Source: Diphasiastrum complanatum (lineage: Eukaryota; Streptophyta; Lycopodiopsida; Lycopodiales; Lycopodiaceae). Taken from it: a stretch of DNA of 64,000 bases. The notes beneath the pieces are model-generated. The model saw only the letters and a list, made by a program, of their open reading frames with translations, searched no databases and was not told where the DNA came from. The stretch is from assembly GCA_029204225.1 (NCBI GenBank), contig CM055102.1:12599484-12663483 (forward strand), read 5' to 3'. A program made the position numbers and the translations under genes. Positions 1 to 10,524 of this stretch are shown piece by piece; position 1 is the first letter of the stretch; every line of letters begins with the position of its first letter.

Positions 1-480
1 TTAAGGTTTTATTTTAACCTTAAACCGATTTCATAATAATTTTGTGGATTTTTTATAAGATTAGTTTCAAACTTTTTAACACCAATGGTATCAAATCACC
101 CAAATAGCTCAACTACATTAGCTTACAAGTATCAAGGCAAAGCTAAAAGCGAGGGATAGTGTAACATTATGCTTGTAGGGAAAACATGAAACTTCTCCAC
201 ATGTCACTTGGGGAGGCTTCTAATCTTTCGTGGAATTGTATTATCACCTTCGATAGTTTCTTACTATTAGTAGCTGATATTTAAAATTGTTTCTACTGTC
301 GAGTCTCGAGTAGTCACTAGTGAGAAAGAATTGGCTATTAATTCTAAATATGTACATATGAGGATTTCCTTGACTCTTCACACTTGCTCCAGTCATCAAT
401 CATGGAACTAGTGACAGTTGCACCGACGATCTGATTTGCTGCATATATTATCAATATTAATCTGCATATTTAGAATTCTA
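1..480. repeat. Duplicated segment, copy 1 of the CKX upstream block
   Basis: Nearly identical to 23255-23735, with only scattered substitutions. It has no coding potential that I can see. In the second copy this block leads into the CKX promoter region and exon 1. Here it stops after a TTTAGAATTCT sequence and joins directly to DNA that matches the first intron of the other copy. This marks a deletion in copy 1 or, less likely, an insertion in copy 2. Confidence 0.85.
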
Positions 481-1524
481 CCCGGCATGGGGAGACTTAG
501 AAGGTGTTTACTAAGAGTCAAGATATTCTGCAAACACCATGATAATCCTTTTAGTAGCCACCCTTTATGAGTTATTTTGATAAGTTTGTGCTCATGCTAC
601 TATTCAATGTCACTAGGTATGTATATCAATTGTAATGAATACCTAGAATGAGTTACTTTTATGATTGTGTGCTAATGTCACAATATGCATATCATTTCTT
701 AATTGTAGCTTTGGCATAATATGCGAGGATAGAAAAAATGCTTGTTAGGCATAATGGATATCCTATATATAACTTGTTCATTGCGCAAGACATTTTATAA
801 ACAAGTTGTCCATTTTGCATGCAAAATTATTTATCTATAAATAAGTAATCTATTAATAGCCTTTTTTTTTTTTCATACTAATGGATAGCTTATAAACAAA
901 AGGGTGTAATCTTGGCCCATGACTGAAAATATATGCAGAGGCCACACCCTCATCTAATGGTGTAGCAAGTACCGATCAAACAAAAGAGAAGATTATGCAA
1001 CTGTTATACCTTGCTAAAGTATTTGATTAGGATGAGACCGTCCATGCAACCTCGAAGTCATGGTGAGTAAGAAGACCATCCATAAATAAAGTGTCCATTC
1101 TCCAATATGGTCTATAGATAAATTATGCATGTAACAGTTCCATATAGGAGGCCCCTTGCCTTGGGGCCTTCCCAACATAATAATTGTTGATTCTTTTTAA
1201 CAATTTATATATAGAAAGTTTGAAAGGCATTATCCATGCAAGCACTACTTGTCTGACTTTTTAAAAATAGGATGCAGTATCTTATGTTTTCGTAAAGTAA
1301 TTATGACTCTCTACTCAAAAAATAAAAAATCAAGTGAATGACTGTGCCATGTAATGGATGTCACTCAACCAAATACAAATGGAAAAAGAACTTATGATAG
1401 TGTTCATGTAGAGGGGAAGGCCCGAGGCCGAGACCCTTTCCCAACATAAAAGCATCACTAATTTTGGTATTATAGTAAATGTTATATTTTTAGACTTGTT
1501 TCATGGATCTTACATGATTAAGTA

Positions 1525-1559
1525 TAGGGGAAGGCCCAAGCCCCGAGGGCCTTCCCCTA
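1525..1559. repeat. Perfect 13-bp inverted repeat (hairpin)
   Basis: The arms TAGGGGAAGGCCC and GGGCCTTCCCCTA flank a 9-base loop. The partner segment near 28004-28040 keeps the same arms. Related GGAAGGCCC / GGGCCTTCC words occur nearby at about 1162, 1414 and 2382-2440. Confidence 0.85.
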
Positions 1560-2327
1560 CCGTGATAACCAACAGATTTTTTTTTCTTCTAAAAATAGTG
1601 AGTAGCATACCTATGACTTTCTAAAGATAAAAAGTTTGAGATATAAACGAGGCCAAATTTACTAAAAATAATGATAACTACATTATCACACTTTTTAAAA
1701 ATAGCAACTAAATTTTACAAAATTGTACAATGCTTTATGATTGTCTACAAATAGTAATAGTTCCTTACACATTTATTGCTGCATAAATTCATGCGATAAT
1801 GATTTCATATCTAATATTGTGCCATTTAAGGCTTCCTCAAACTACAATACGAAACAAAATTGGAGGTTGTTACGCAATCTTAATGCATTCTATTTATAAC
1901 AGGCAGACCTTGCACATTTGTAAAGTTATTTTCAGCAAGGCATTTTTGTGCACTTAAGAGTTCTGGATGTAAAGAAAAAAATTCAGTGATGCTTTAGGCA
2001 TGCAATTGATAAACTTTTTATTCATAATAAATAAATCTCTTGAACTATGCAATAAACCAGCCTGGCCATTCTATAGTACAAATTCTTCCTCTTATCGTAA
2101 TGCCTTGTGCTCAGGTGTCCTTTGTATTTTGGGACCACCTCCAGGAGCATAATGTCCATCCAATTTTCTCTCTCCTAGTAATCTGTCATTCTCTCTCCTC
2201 TCTCCGATGAAAATCACGTTCTCTGTCCGGTGGAATGCACGTTCTCTCTCCTCTCTCCGGTGGAATGTGTATGTGCTATGTGGCAGCTCGTCTTTGGCTG
2301 TCCACATCCACATTCCCCCACAAACGT

Positions 2328-2353
2328 AAAAAAAAAAAAAAAAAAAAAAAAAA
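2328..2353. repeat. Poly-A tract
   Basis: A run of 26 A. In the second copy (about 28809-28829) the tract is shorter and interrupted by GG. It could be the tail of an old retroposed insert or simple slippage. Confidence 0.8.
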
Positions 2354-2397
2354 CCTTAGCACAATGGTATTACGTAGGGGGGAGGCCCGAAGCCCTT

Positions 2398-2440
2398 GGG
2401 CCTTCCTTGCTGGTCCGGGCTGCCTAAGCAAGGAAGGCCC
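2398..2440. repeat. Perfect 14-bp inverted repeat (hairpin)
   Basis: The arms GGGCCTTCCTTGCT and AGCAAGGAAGGCCC flank a 15-base GC-rich loop. It is kept in the second copy at about 28876-28918. It lies ~70 bases before the putative CKX exon 2, inside intron 1. Confidence 0.85.
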
Positions 2441-2506
2441 TCAGGTGGGCCCCCCCTCCCTTCACTACAACCTTACATGCCTAGTTTCATATTAACTTTC
2501 TTTTAG

Positions 2507-2701
2507 AACAAGAGATAGTAATAGAGAAGTAAAATGGACGATACCTGAATTATATATGGAATTGGCAAGAATAGGAGAGATAGTGATATGCTCCAAACAC
2601 CAACATGCAGATCTCTTCTACTCGGTGTTAGGAGGTCTGGGACAATTCGCTATCATAACTAAAGCCAAAATCCGCCTCCATCATGTTCCTCCTAAGGTAG
2701 T

Positions 2702-2785
<84 letters not shown>

Positions 2786-4036
2786 CTCATATCTCATAAA
2801 ATCTTATATGTCTTTCTACACCTTGAATATGGCTGCTTATTTCTAGGTGAAATGGGTTCGAGCTTACTACTCAGATTTTTTGGCTTTTACGAAAGATCAG
2901 GAGATGCTGATTTCACAAGGAAAGGAGAATTCTTTTGATTATATCGAAGGGTCCGTGTTGGTTAAAGGCAAAGATGTGAATAGCTGGAAGATGGAGTCCC
3001 ATACATTAGAAGATGTGAATTCCAATGTCACGATAGAATCAGATGCTCCAGTCCTTTATTGTCTGGAGCTCACCAAGGCCTATTCTGAGCGTGAATCAAA
3101 CTTGATAGGCAAGGTAATCTGTTGTCATTATCACGTTTAATACAATGATAAGTGTTATTATATTGCAATCACGTTAAGATAAATAACTTTTGATTATTGC
3201 TCCAGTTACAAGCTCTATTCATTTTACGAAAATTTTTAATTCGCTTGTGATCTGCTTAAGCTTCGAGTGACTTGAAATTTTCTTTTGTGCCACGCAGAAG
3301 TTAAATTCATTGTTAGAGCTGCTTCATTATCTTCCATCCGAAATCAGCATCATAGATGCTTCGTATTTGGGCTTTCTCAACAGGGTCCACGACAAGTCAA
3401 GAGATCTCTGAAAGTCAGGTCTCTGGTACACTCCTCACCCGTCATTGAACCTATTCATTCCCAAGAGCCGGATTATAGAGTTTGATGCATGCGTTTTTAA
3501 GCAAAAGTTGAGCGGAGGCATAAACGGACCGATGCTTGTCTATCCCCTGAACCGTAACCAGTAAGTCCTCCATTCAACTATTGTCTTCATTTCTGCATGT
3601 TCTTACTGGGAAATTAAAATTAAATGCAACAAAAGACGAGTCGAGACTGAGATCCAAACATTATCATACTCGTTGATGACAACTAGTGATTGCAGCCCTT
3701 CCTTTGCCACTGTTGTATAGATGGGATTCCCGGATGTCTGCGGTGACACCTAGCGAAGACATCTTCTACGCGGTAGGACTGCTTAGATATGCATCACCAC
3801 ACTCAGCTCCAACAGCAGAAACATTAATGGATCAAAATAGCAAGATTTTATATCTATGCAAAACAAAATCCATCGAGTACAAACAATATCTTCCACACTA
3901 CGTCAATCATGACGAATGGAGAACCCATTTTGACCGTTTGTGGCCTAGATTTCATGAAAGAAAATTGAGGTACGATCCCAAAGCCATTATGTCTCCTGGT
4001 CAACGAATTTTTTGGAGGAGCAAAACTCTTTCCTAA
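2507..4036 (+). pseudogene. CKX: Cytokinin oxidase/dehydrogenase pseudogene, copy A (exons 2-5 only)
   Basis: CKX enzymes are FAD proteins that cleave the side chain of cytokinins. Four exons are visible: 2507-2696 (5' edge uncertain), 2847-3113, 3298-3560 and 3721-4036, all with GT-AG borders and compatible phases. Family signatures in order are VLGGLGQFAIITKAKI, VKWVRAYYSDF, LYCLELTKAY, LNLFIPKSRIIEFDA, GPMLVYPLNRNQWDSRMSAV, YKQYLPHYV, and YDPKAIMSPGQRIF close to the C-terminus. Exon 1, with the FAD-linking GHS motif and signal peptide, is absent from the upstream 2.5 kb. A TGA at 3409-3411 replaces the CGA seen in copy B. The missing exon 1 and the nonsense codon make this a pseudogene. 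The exon 4/5 junction splits a codon (CA|A). Confidence 0.9.
2706..2781. repeat. (TC)38 microsatellite in CKX intron 2
   Basis: A pure TC run starts nine bases after the 5' splice site (AAG|GTAGTG) of the 150-base intron between exons 2 and 3. It is also the pyrimidine-rich part of the intron. The orthologous run in copy B has about 100 TC units. Confidence 0.95.
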
Positions 4037-5990
4037 AGTAGATAATGGTTCACCTCAAAGAAATGATGTGCACAAGTCGGGCTGTTGAGTCTTCTGTTGG
4101 GAAGCATAAGACTTAAATAAATGGTGAGCCTGAAACTGTGAATAGTTGATATTTGATAGGATACTCTGAAATAATGAGAACAGCATTAAGATGAACCTGT
4201 AAAGTTAGTCTGCGAGCTCCGATCAGTCTTTGTTCCTCCAAAGTTATGGGACAAATCCTGGAGCATTGATGCATTCTCTAGGTTGTCTGCAAACTCACAT
4301 GCAAGTACCATTTGTCATAAATGCAAAGGCTTATATAATATTCTTTCCCGTGAAGGGTAAAATGTGAAGTGTAAACTTACATGGGTGCCAATTGAGCTGG
4401 GTAAGAGACAGTGTTTTGTCACTCTCACATGTGTTCAACACGTTGGGTAACTGTGTCTTGTCACTCATACATAGCTTGACTTGTTGACATCTTGGAGTCA
4501 TGTGCTCTATGACGATTAAACTCGATCACTTATTACTCAATGTACACCATATATTTGTGCATAAAAAATGTCAGCACAAGTAACAAGGAACCTACGTAAC
4601 CATATCACTATCTATAAAAGATACTGGTACAAGTAGCAAGGTTGCTACTTAATTAATATGCTCCATGACTATAAGAAAAAAGCATTGAAGCTTGGTGCAT
4701 AGTTGAATATAATACGTATTTTATAGTGATATACCATATAGTTAACGTATTATATGGATAAGTATAATACAACGTATTATACATATTTGATCACTATATT
4801 CTAATTTTCAATAGTTTTACTCAAGAACAAAAATGAGATTATTTTATCTTAGCGTTCATCCTTTCAAACATAAACATAAGAAGCAAATTCTAAAGAAAAC
4901 CGTGGATCACATATGAATTATTTGATAAAAACTTGTCAATTGTCAAAAGGTACAGGTAGGGCTATCTATTAGCTATATGTATTTTTTAGCCAAAAAAAAG
5001 TACAATACACATATTATATGGCACCGTATTATATGCTTGTATTATACGATGCAACTATGGTTTGGTGAAGCAACTAACTAGCAAATTGGAGTCAAACTCT
5101 AGAGCATAACTTATAAGTAGAACAAAGAAAGTACCCTCCACCTCACCACTTATTGGAAGACAAATCTTAGGAAATTTTTATGATAGGGCATTCAATAAAA
5201 GAGTTGACATCACTAGGGCTACTATCTCAAAGACCTTGAACATGGAATTTTCAAACAAAACATTGGAGAGTTGCTCACCACCCATCTATGAATATCATAG
5301 TGACTTGTTGTATCCAACTTTCTCCCCTGAGCTAGACGAAGCAAAATCAGAAAGAGCAAACGATGCAGGGGTCTTCCTTGCAAGCTGGCTTAGACGAAGA
5401 AGAAAATGTGCTCAATGAATGTTTATGATGCTCTCAAAATTATCAACTCCAACAAAAGTTCTTACTAAGCTAGAACAATTATTTTTCACCTTTCATCAAT
5501 GCAATGGCTGGATCTATGGTGTGCTTGTGCCACTGTAAATAGCACCTTCCTAACTTTGTTAAAGTAAAAGCAAAAGGTTATATACTCCATTTACCATGTA
5601 TAAAGTCCTTGCACAATTCATTTTCAAGTCTTCTATGCCCAATTAATGCTTGTACCTAATTGGTCCCTCAATTAAACCTATATCGAGCTAGGCCAAATAA
5701 TCTAAACATTGCATATTATGTAGCTCTTTAACCTTAAGGGTGTACCATAATCTCTTTCAACTACAACCTCCCTTGTTGAGTAGGATTAGCTTACAACTAA
5801 CCTTGCATTAGGGAGTCTAGTTAGTAATAGGCAATTGCTTGAATGAAACTCAAGATAACTTTGCATAGTTAATTGTTCAATTATAGCTTTAGCTAGTCCA
5901 TGAAAAATTAAAAATCAATGGACATGATGCATGAGAGTAGATTGCACCAAACTATCACTAAGTAGCTAAGGTTTATGATCACGTCAAGCA
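4037..5990. repeat. CKX 3' flank block, copy 1
   Basis: Non-coding DNA downstream of the CKX stop. It recurs at 30634-32430, 33033-34440 (second part), 35108-37060, 42776-44610 and, in part, 44740-45110. It contains GTATAATAC palindromes (4762-4782) and the degenerate reading frame described separately at 5065-5418. Nothing else coding is seen. Confidence 0.8.
5065..5418 (+). pseudogene. Degenerate conserved frame in the CKX 3' flank
   Basis: A frame reading SKLESNSRA, then a TAA, then LISRTKKVPSTSPLIGRQIL and onward to a TFSPELDEAKSERA-like end. Related frames occur at 31668-31850 (internal deletion), 33532-33842, 36144-36455 and 43683-44009. Only the last is open throughout, with TAT where this copy has TAA. 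I do not recognise the protein. The copies are close enough that shared openness may only reflect recent duplication. It may be an exon of an unrelated gene carried by the duplicated block. Confidence 0.3.
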
Positions 5991-6740
5991 CATCCGCGCG
6001 CACACACACACACACACACACACAAACTAGCGAATTGGTTACATTGACTAATGCTCCTAGGTACTATCTTGGGATCATGACCACAGATGATACATCAACT
6101 TACAACATATGGGAAGATTACGACGACAAATTAAAAATATATTAGTTGTTAACTTTTGAAAAACTCAAGATAATTCATAGTTTAACTATAACTTGAATTG
6201 GAGTCCATGCAAAAAATTGCTAGTGAGGACATTATGCATGAGAGTAGAATACACCTACCTATTACTTATAGGTAGACAAGGGATCACTACAACACTCGCC
6301 ATTATCTCCAATGTGAAATCGCACATTTAGGTTTTTTGAAAATACAAAGGTGCCACAAAACATGTCACAACAGGGTCGTCGAATTTTGACAACTATGAAA
6401 TGTATCGCAAAATGATGCCTATGCCAACTAGCTCTGCAGGAGCCATCAGTAGGACACTGATCAAGGATGTCCACATGAACGTCACAATCTGAAGCCCATG
6501 TGGACGTTGCTATTCGACGTCCTTGTGGTCGTCACAATCCAGCAGCCAACTGTACATCGCATTCGACTACCAAAACCTAACGTGGAAGTCCATGTGCACG
6601 AGTTAGTTCAACGTGTTTTTGGTGTCTTGGACGTCAAAAAGTGACATGCAATACCAGTGTCAATTTTGACGTCTATTACAGTTTTTGACGGATAAACAGA
6701 GTAGCACACCATGTGCTACTATTTTGTTGGAGCATGCATA
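5991..6740. repeat. CA-microsatellite and GACGTC-rich block, copy 1
   Basis: Starts with a CG/CA run (about 5994-6023) and continues through a stretch rich in ACGTC words. It ends near a short hairpin with arms AGTAGCACA and TGTGCTACT (6700-6720). Other copies are at 34441-34725 (truncated), 37065-37810, 39030-39380 (3' part) and 45115-45860. No gene is seen. Copy 1 lacks about 250 bases present after this block in the other copies (37811-38050 and 39380-39635). Confidence 0.75.
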
Positions 6741-7171
6741 GAAGAACCTCTTTAGTGGGGAGTCATTCGGCATCTATCCATACAATTTAGGACTAACACA
6801 AAAACCACTATTTTGAGACTATTCATGATTTTAAATAGAAATTCTCCTCTTATAACTCATCTATTGAATATTAAGAATGTATAACTAATAAGGTTAAAAC
6901 TAATGTTGTTATCACATGATAATAATATATACTTAGAGACAATGAATCTACATTCTATTTGGTTAAGAAGTCTCTAAATATATGAATTTACCTGAGAAGT
7001 ATCAAAATATGACTGTAGTCTCAATTTAGTTGAATTTGTGTTAACTTGAAGTTTAGGGTTGAGGCCCCCTTGAAAGTCAAGATGCATATTAGAAAAAAAA
7101 TATGGCCTATCGAATTATATTGGAAGGACAAGCTATTATAAAGAGAAATATCAATTTGTTTAGTTCTATCT

Positions 7172-7417
7172 TTGTACGCCATTCTCCTCGCTTTTTCAAT
7201 AAGTGACTCTAACAATGGCCATTCAATAAATCATGCTAGAAAGCTCATGGTCTTTAAGTGCAAGGCTATAGGAAATGATTATTTTTATTTCAATAAGGAC
7301 ACAAAAATAAGAATTGATCATGATGAGAACTTTGTGTGGCAATATAACTCTTACCATCAAGAGTTGACCCCATCTACACAGGCTTCGCTTTATGGCATGC
7401 GTGCTCAAATTTCCTAA
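7172..7417 (+). other. Short conserved ORF in a duplicated module
   Basis: An 81-codon frame ending KDTKIRIDHDENFVWQYNSY then HQELTPSTQASLYGMRAQIS. Copies lie at 26570-26790 (damaged), 38212-38400 (open, slightly shorter) and 40080-40300 (damaged). The first part of the module (AAGAGAAATATCGATTTG onward) also occurs inside the retroelement array at about 14110-14215 and 19325-19430. I recognise no family. It could be a gene-exon fragment or an accidental ORF. Confidence 0.25.
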
Positions 7418-7589
7418 AGATGTTGGGCAAAGAACTTCATGTTATGTGTACACATCATTAAACCATTAACATTGTCAAATCAAAAAGATTTTATGTTCTC
7501 AAGAATATTGCCCAAGAACAGATCCAAAGGGATGTAAAGCTCTAGTCATTAGAGTTTACCTGATGTAAAGACCTAAATTGAAGGTGTTC

Positions 7590-8132
7590 TACCCTCCATG
7601 GGGAGGCTTAGAAGGTGTTTACTAAGAGTCAAGATATTCTGCAAACACCATGATAATCCTTTTAGTAGCCACCCTTTATGAGTTATTTTGATAAGTTTGT
7701 GCTCATGCTACTATTCAATGTCACTAGGTATGCATATCATTTGTAATGAATACCTGGAATGAGTTACTTTTATGATTGTGTGCTAATGTCACAATATGCA
7801 TATCATTTCTTAATTGTAGCTTTGGCATAATATGCTAAAATAGAAAAAATGCTTGTTAGGCATAATGGATATCCTATATATAACTTGTCCATTGCGCAAG
7901 ACATTTTATAAATAAGTTGTCCATTTTGCATGCAAAATTATTTATCTAGAAATAGGTAATCTATTAATAGCCTTTTTTTCATACTAATGGATAGCCTATA
8001 AATAAAAGGGTGTATTCTTGGCCCATGACTGAAAATATATGCAGAGGCTCCACTCTCATCTCATGGTGTACCAAGTACCGATCAAACAAAAGAGAAGATT
8101 ATACAATTGTTATACCTTGCTATTGGATAAAA
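7590..8132. repeat. Intron-1 module, isolated copy next to DNA element T1
   Basis: Same sequence as 481-1015 up to CCTTGCTA. There the two diverge: at 1 kb the module continues AAGTATTTGATTAGG, whereas here the terminal inverted repeat of the DNA element begins within a few bases. This gives an empty-site comparison for the left edge of the element. Confidence 0.7.
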
Positions 8133-8265
8133 TTTCAGCTATGGTGATATTCTGTTAACTATCTGTTTTTTTTTGCAGATCTGCATTAGTAGCTCCTCGG
8201 AATATTAAAGACAATGCTTCACTAGGAACGCCATTGTTCACAATATTGACATACAAATCCACTGA
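8133..8265 (+). repeat. Left terminal inverted repeat of DNA element T1
   Basis: 133 bases starting TTTCAGCTATGGTGATATT and ending AAATCCACTGA. They match the reverse complement of 51501-51633 with about 10 mismatches by eye and no length change. The same left end occurs at 41002-41134. A poly-T tract plus GCAG inside it looks like a 3' splice site. No target-site duplication could be identified. Confidence 0.85.
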
Positions 8266-8348
8266 CCGTATCGTGATGAACAATAGGATTTCAAATGTAA
8301 AGTGTAAAATAGCAGAGTCTTTGATGGTGGACATTCAAAAAAATTTAG

Positions 8349-10056
8349 ATAAGCCTTATAGTTCAGGGTGCTTGTGATTTTGCGGGTATTAGCAGGGAAG
8401 CATATGCAACAATATTTAAAGTAATTAGAAAAGCTTTTAAGCAAGTTCAAATTAGAAAAGTCCTAATCCCTAGGACATATCACTTGAAGAAAGAGGGGGA
8501 TACATTAAACATAGGTATGCATAAGATCACTGGAACTCCATTTCATATTGAGGAGGTGTATGAAATTGATGGAAGATCGATATTCTATAATTCATCAAAC
8601 AATTTATTTGTTGATCTAAATTACTTACTGAGATACATCGTCACATTCTATGATATAACCTGTGAAAAGGTGAATGGCAAAATAATCATAGTACTTAAGT
8701 TAGACGAGTCTGAAACTGTGAAAGGGCATAAGATGGAGAGGGTCAGTATAACTCTCATGAATGGTGTTCTATCACAAACAGAGAACCAAGAAGATTTCAT
8801 ATTCAGTGTCCAGTCAGAAAATGGTATATGGTGGTTGGCAGCGTTTCAGGTAACTAGCCTCATTATTACATTACATTCATTGAATAGTATTAATACATTG
8901 TAAACTAAGTCTGATTAATTCTTCGGATAGGTGTTGAAAGAGGATCATGAGATATTATCACGAATATTCTCAAGGACATCTTATCCTAGGATTATCAAGG
9001 ACCATATGGATGGAGGACTTCTCAATGTTCCAGGAGTTGGAGACTTCAATATTGAATGGCACTTAGCAGGTGATTTGAAAACATTGAAATGTATGTATAA
9101 TGTCTCTCACGGTGCTACATCTAAAACCCTTGTTTGTACTGCATGAAAATGGCAAAAGATGTAACTAGGAGTACAGTAATCAATAGAGAATATGCAGATC
9201 CAAACTGGAAGCCTGTGCTGCCTATCCCCTTAAAAAATGTGCATGTTTGCACTCTTCATGCAGAAATTAGATTAATAGAAAAGATCATTTATCTTCATAT
9301 AGTTTTTGATTGGAATACTAAGCAAGCATCATTAGCAAAGGAAGCTATCTCTCGATTAGAAGATATTTTATCAATAACCGAACTCCATAAAGGACATGTC
9401 AAAATTCAGAAAGATGAAAAGCTTTCAGGAAAGAATGGGAACATGCCAACTAAGCCAAGCATAAGAGGAGCAAAAGCACATCATTTCCTATAATAGCATA
9501 CGGGTGAGGCTTCTAATATTCAACACTCAGTCTGGACAGATATTTTTGCTGCCACTCACGACTTCGAGAAAGACGGCAAAACCAGAGTACTAAAAGTTGA
9601 TGTATGGAAAAAATTTGAAAGTATGATCGCTATTTTAAGAAAAGAAAAATAGTCTGATATTGATAAGAAAGCTGTCCAGAGGACTTGTGTCGAGTTTCTT
9701 AATGCAGTATCAAAAGCATGGGGAGAAGATCAAATCACCCATTACATGGTTAGTATAAAATTTCTAAAATGCTTTCAAATTTTCGTATATATTTAGATCC
9801 AAACATAAGACTAACATTATGATTTTGACATATGCAGCACATACTAAGAGATCATACAGCATTTTTTGCAAATACATATGGAAGCTTGAGTGTATGGTCA
9901 TCACAAGGGATGGAAAAGTCACACCGTCAAGCACGAGCAGCATTTCATTGAAATACACAACATGGAGGAACCAATGAGAAACGAAACTACATTTGTCAAT
10001 TGTTTCAGTGGTTCCACCGTAAAGTTCAGATTCGACAGATAACAAAGTCCACATAA
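8349..10056 (+). pseudogene. Transposase-like gene of DNA element, copy T1
   Basis: At least three exons: 8349-8849, 8931-9748 and 9838-10056, with GT-AG introns in phase. Features in order: AGISREAYATIFKVIRKAF; an acidic strand IIVLKLDESETVKG; WHLAGDLKTLKCMYNVSHGA followed by a CxxC (intact in the other copies); HVCTLHAEIRLIEKI; and in the last exon FFANTYGSLSVWSSQGMEKS. This order resembles, from memory, uncharacterised repeat proteins of cnidarians and other animals with GGDxKFL...CxWC, DxLHxxLR and QQGxEKxN. The role as a transposase is inferred from the terminal inverted repeats. Lesions: a 1-base deletion near 9125, stops at 9491 and 9650-9652, and a TGA in the last exon. Confidence 0.6.
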
Positions 10057-10244
10057 TACAACAAGTTTAGAAAAACATGCAAGTTCATACAAGAAGAGAA
10101 AGTTAGATGATTGTTGAGTAGAAGGTCATCATTGTCATCAAATCATGACATGTTCAGAATTGCATTGCAAATTCATTGAACAAGAGAGGAAAAATACTGA
10201 ATGTAAATGTATTGATTGTATTATACCAAAATACAAAGTGTCAA

Positions 10245-10520
10245 CTATTCATCATAATATTTTGTGTCAAATTCTATGGCAGTATTGTCACGAAGAAATT
10301 TTCTGCTAGCGTATGCATCTAATAGATGTGCATTATCCTTATTTCCACTAAGCTCAATATAAGTTGAATACATTGAATAATGGGAGCTCCTTAAAGGAAT
10401 ATTACCATCAAGAAATCCTAAAATGTTCAAAACATAAGATCTTTTGACAAAAATGATCTTATTTGTCTTAACAAATTTATGTCCTCCTAGGTAAAATGAT
10501 AAAGCTTTAACTGCCATTAT
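10245..10520 (-). pseudogene. Second gene of DNA element, 3' end only (copy T1)
   Basis: A 92-residue open C-terminal segment reads MAVKALSFYLGGHKFVKTNK and ends DTKYYDE before TAG (10245-10247). It matches the last exon of the minus-strand gene in copy T3 (49908 upward), where a small frameshift lies after LNIL. It ends abruptly at about 10520, where Gag sequence of the retroelement array begins. The stop codons of the two convergent genes are about 190 bases apart in both T1 and T3. Confidence 0.6.
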
Positions 10521-10524
10521 CAAA

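Larger units (their letters stand above)
481..2506. repeat. CKX intron 1 block, copy 1
   Basis: Matches 26965-28989, which lies inside intron 1 of the second CKX copy. The first ~540 bases (to about 1015) recur alone at 7590-8132, 32553-33030, 38575-39030 and 40479-41001, so they form a separate duplicated module. The rest contains GGAAGGCCC hairpins, a CT-rich ~30-bp repeat (about 2185-2275) and a poly-A tract. No gene is visible. Confidence 0.8.

Noticed and set aside
5994-6023. CA repeats or the short tandem repeats as a CRISPR array
   Set aside because: The units have no spacers and the genome is a plant's.
6290-6310. CACTACAACACTCGCC as the end of a CACTA transposon
   Set aside because: No inverted partner or transposase was found at the other side of the block, and the match to CACTACAAGAAA-type ends is short.
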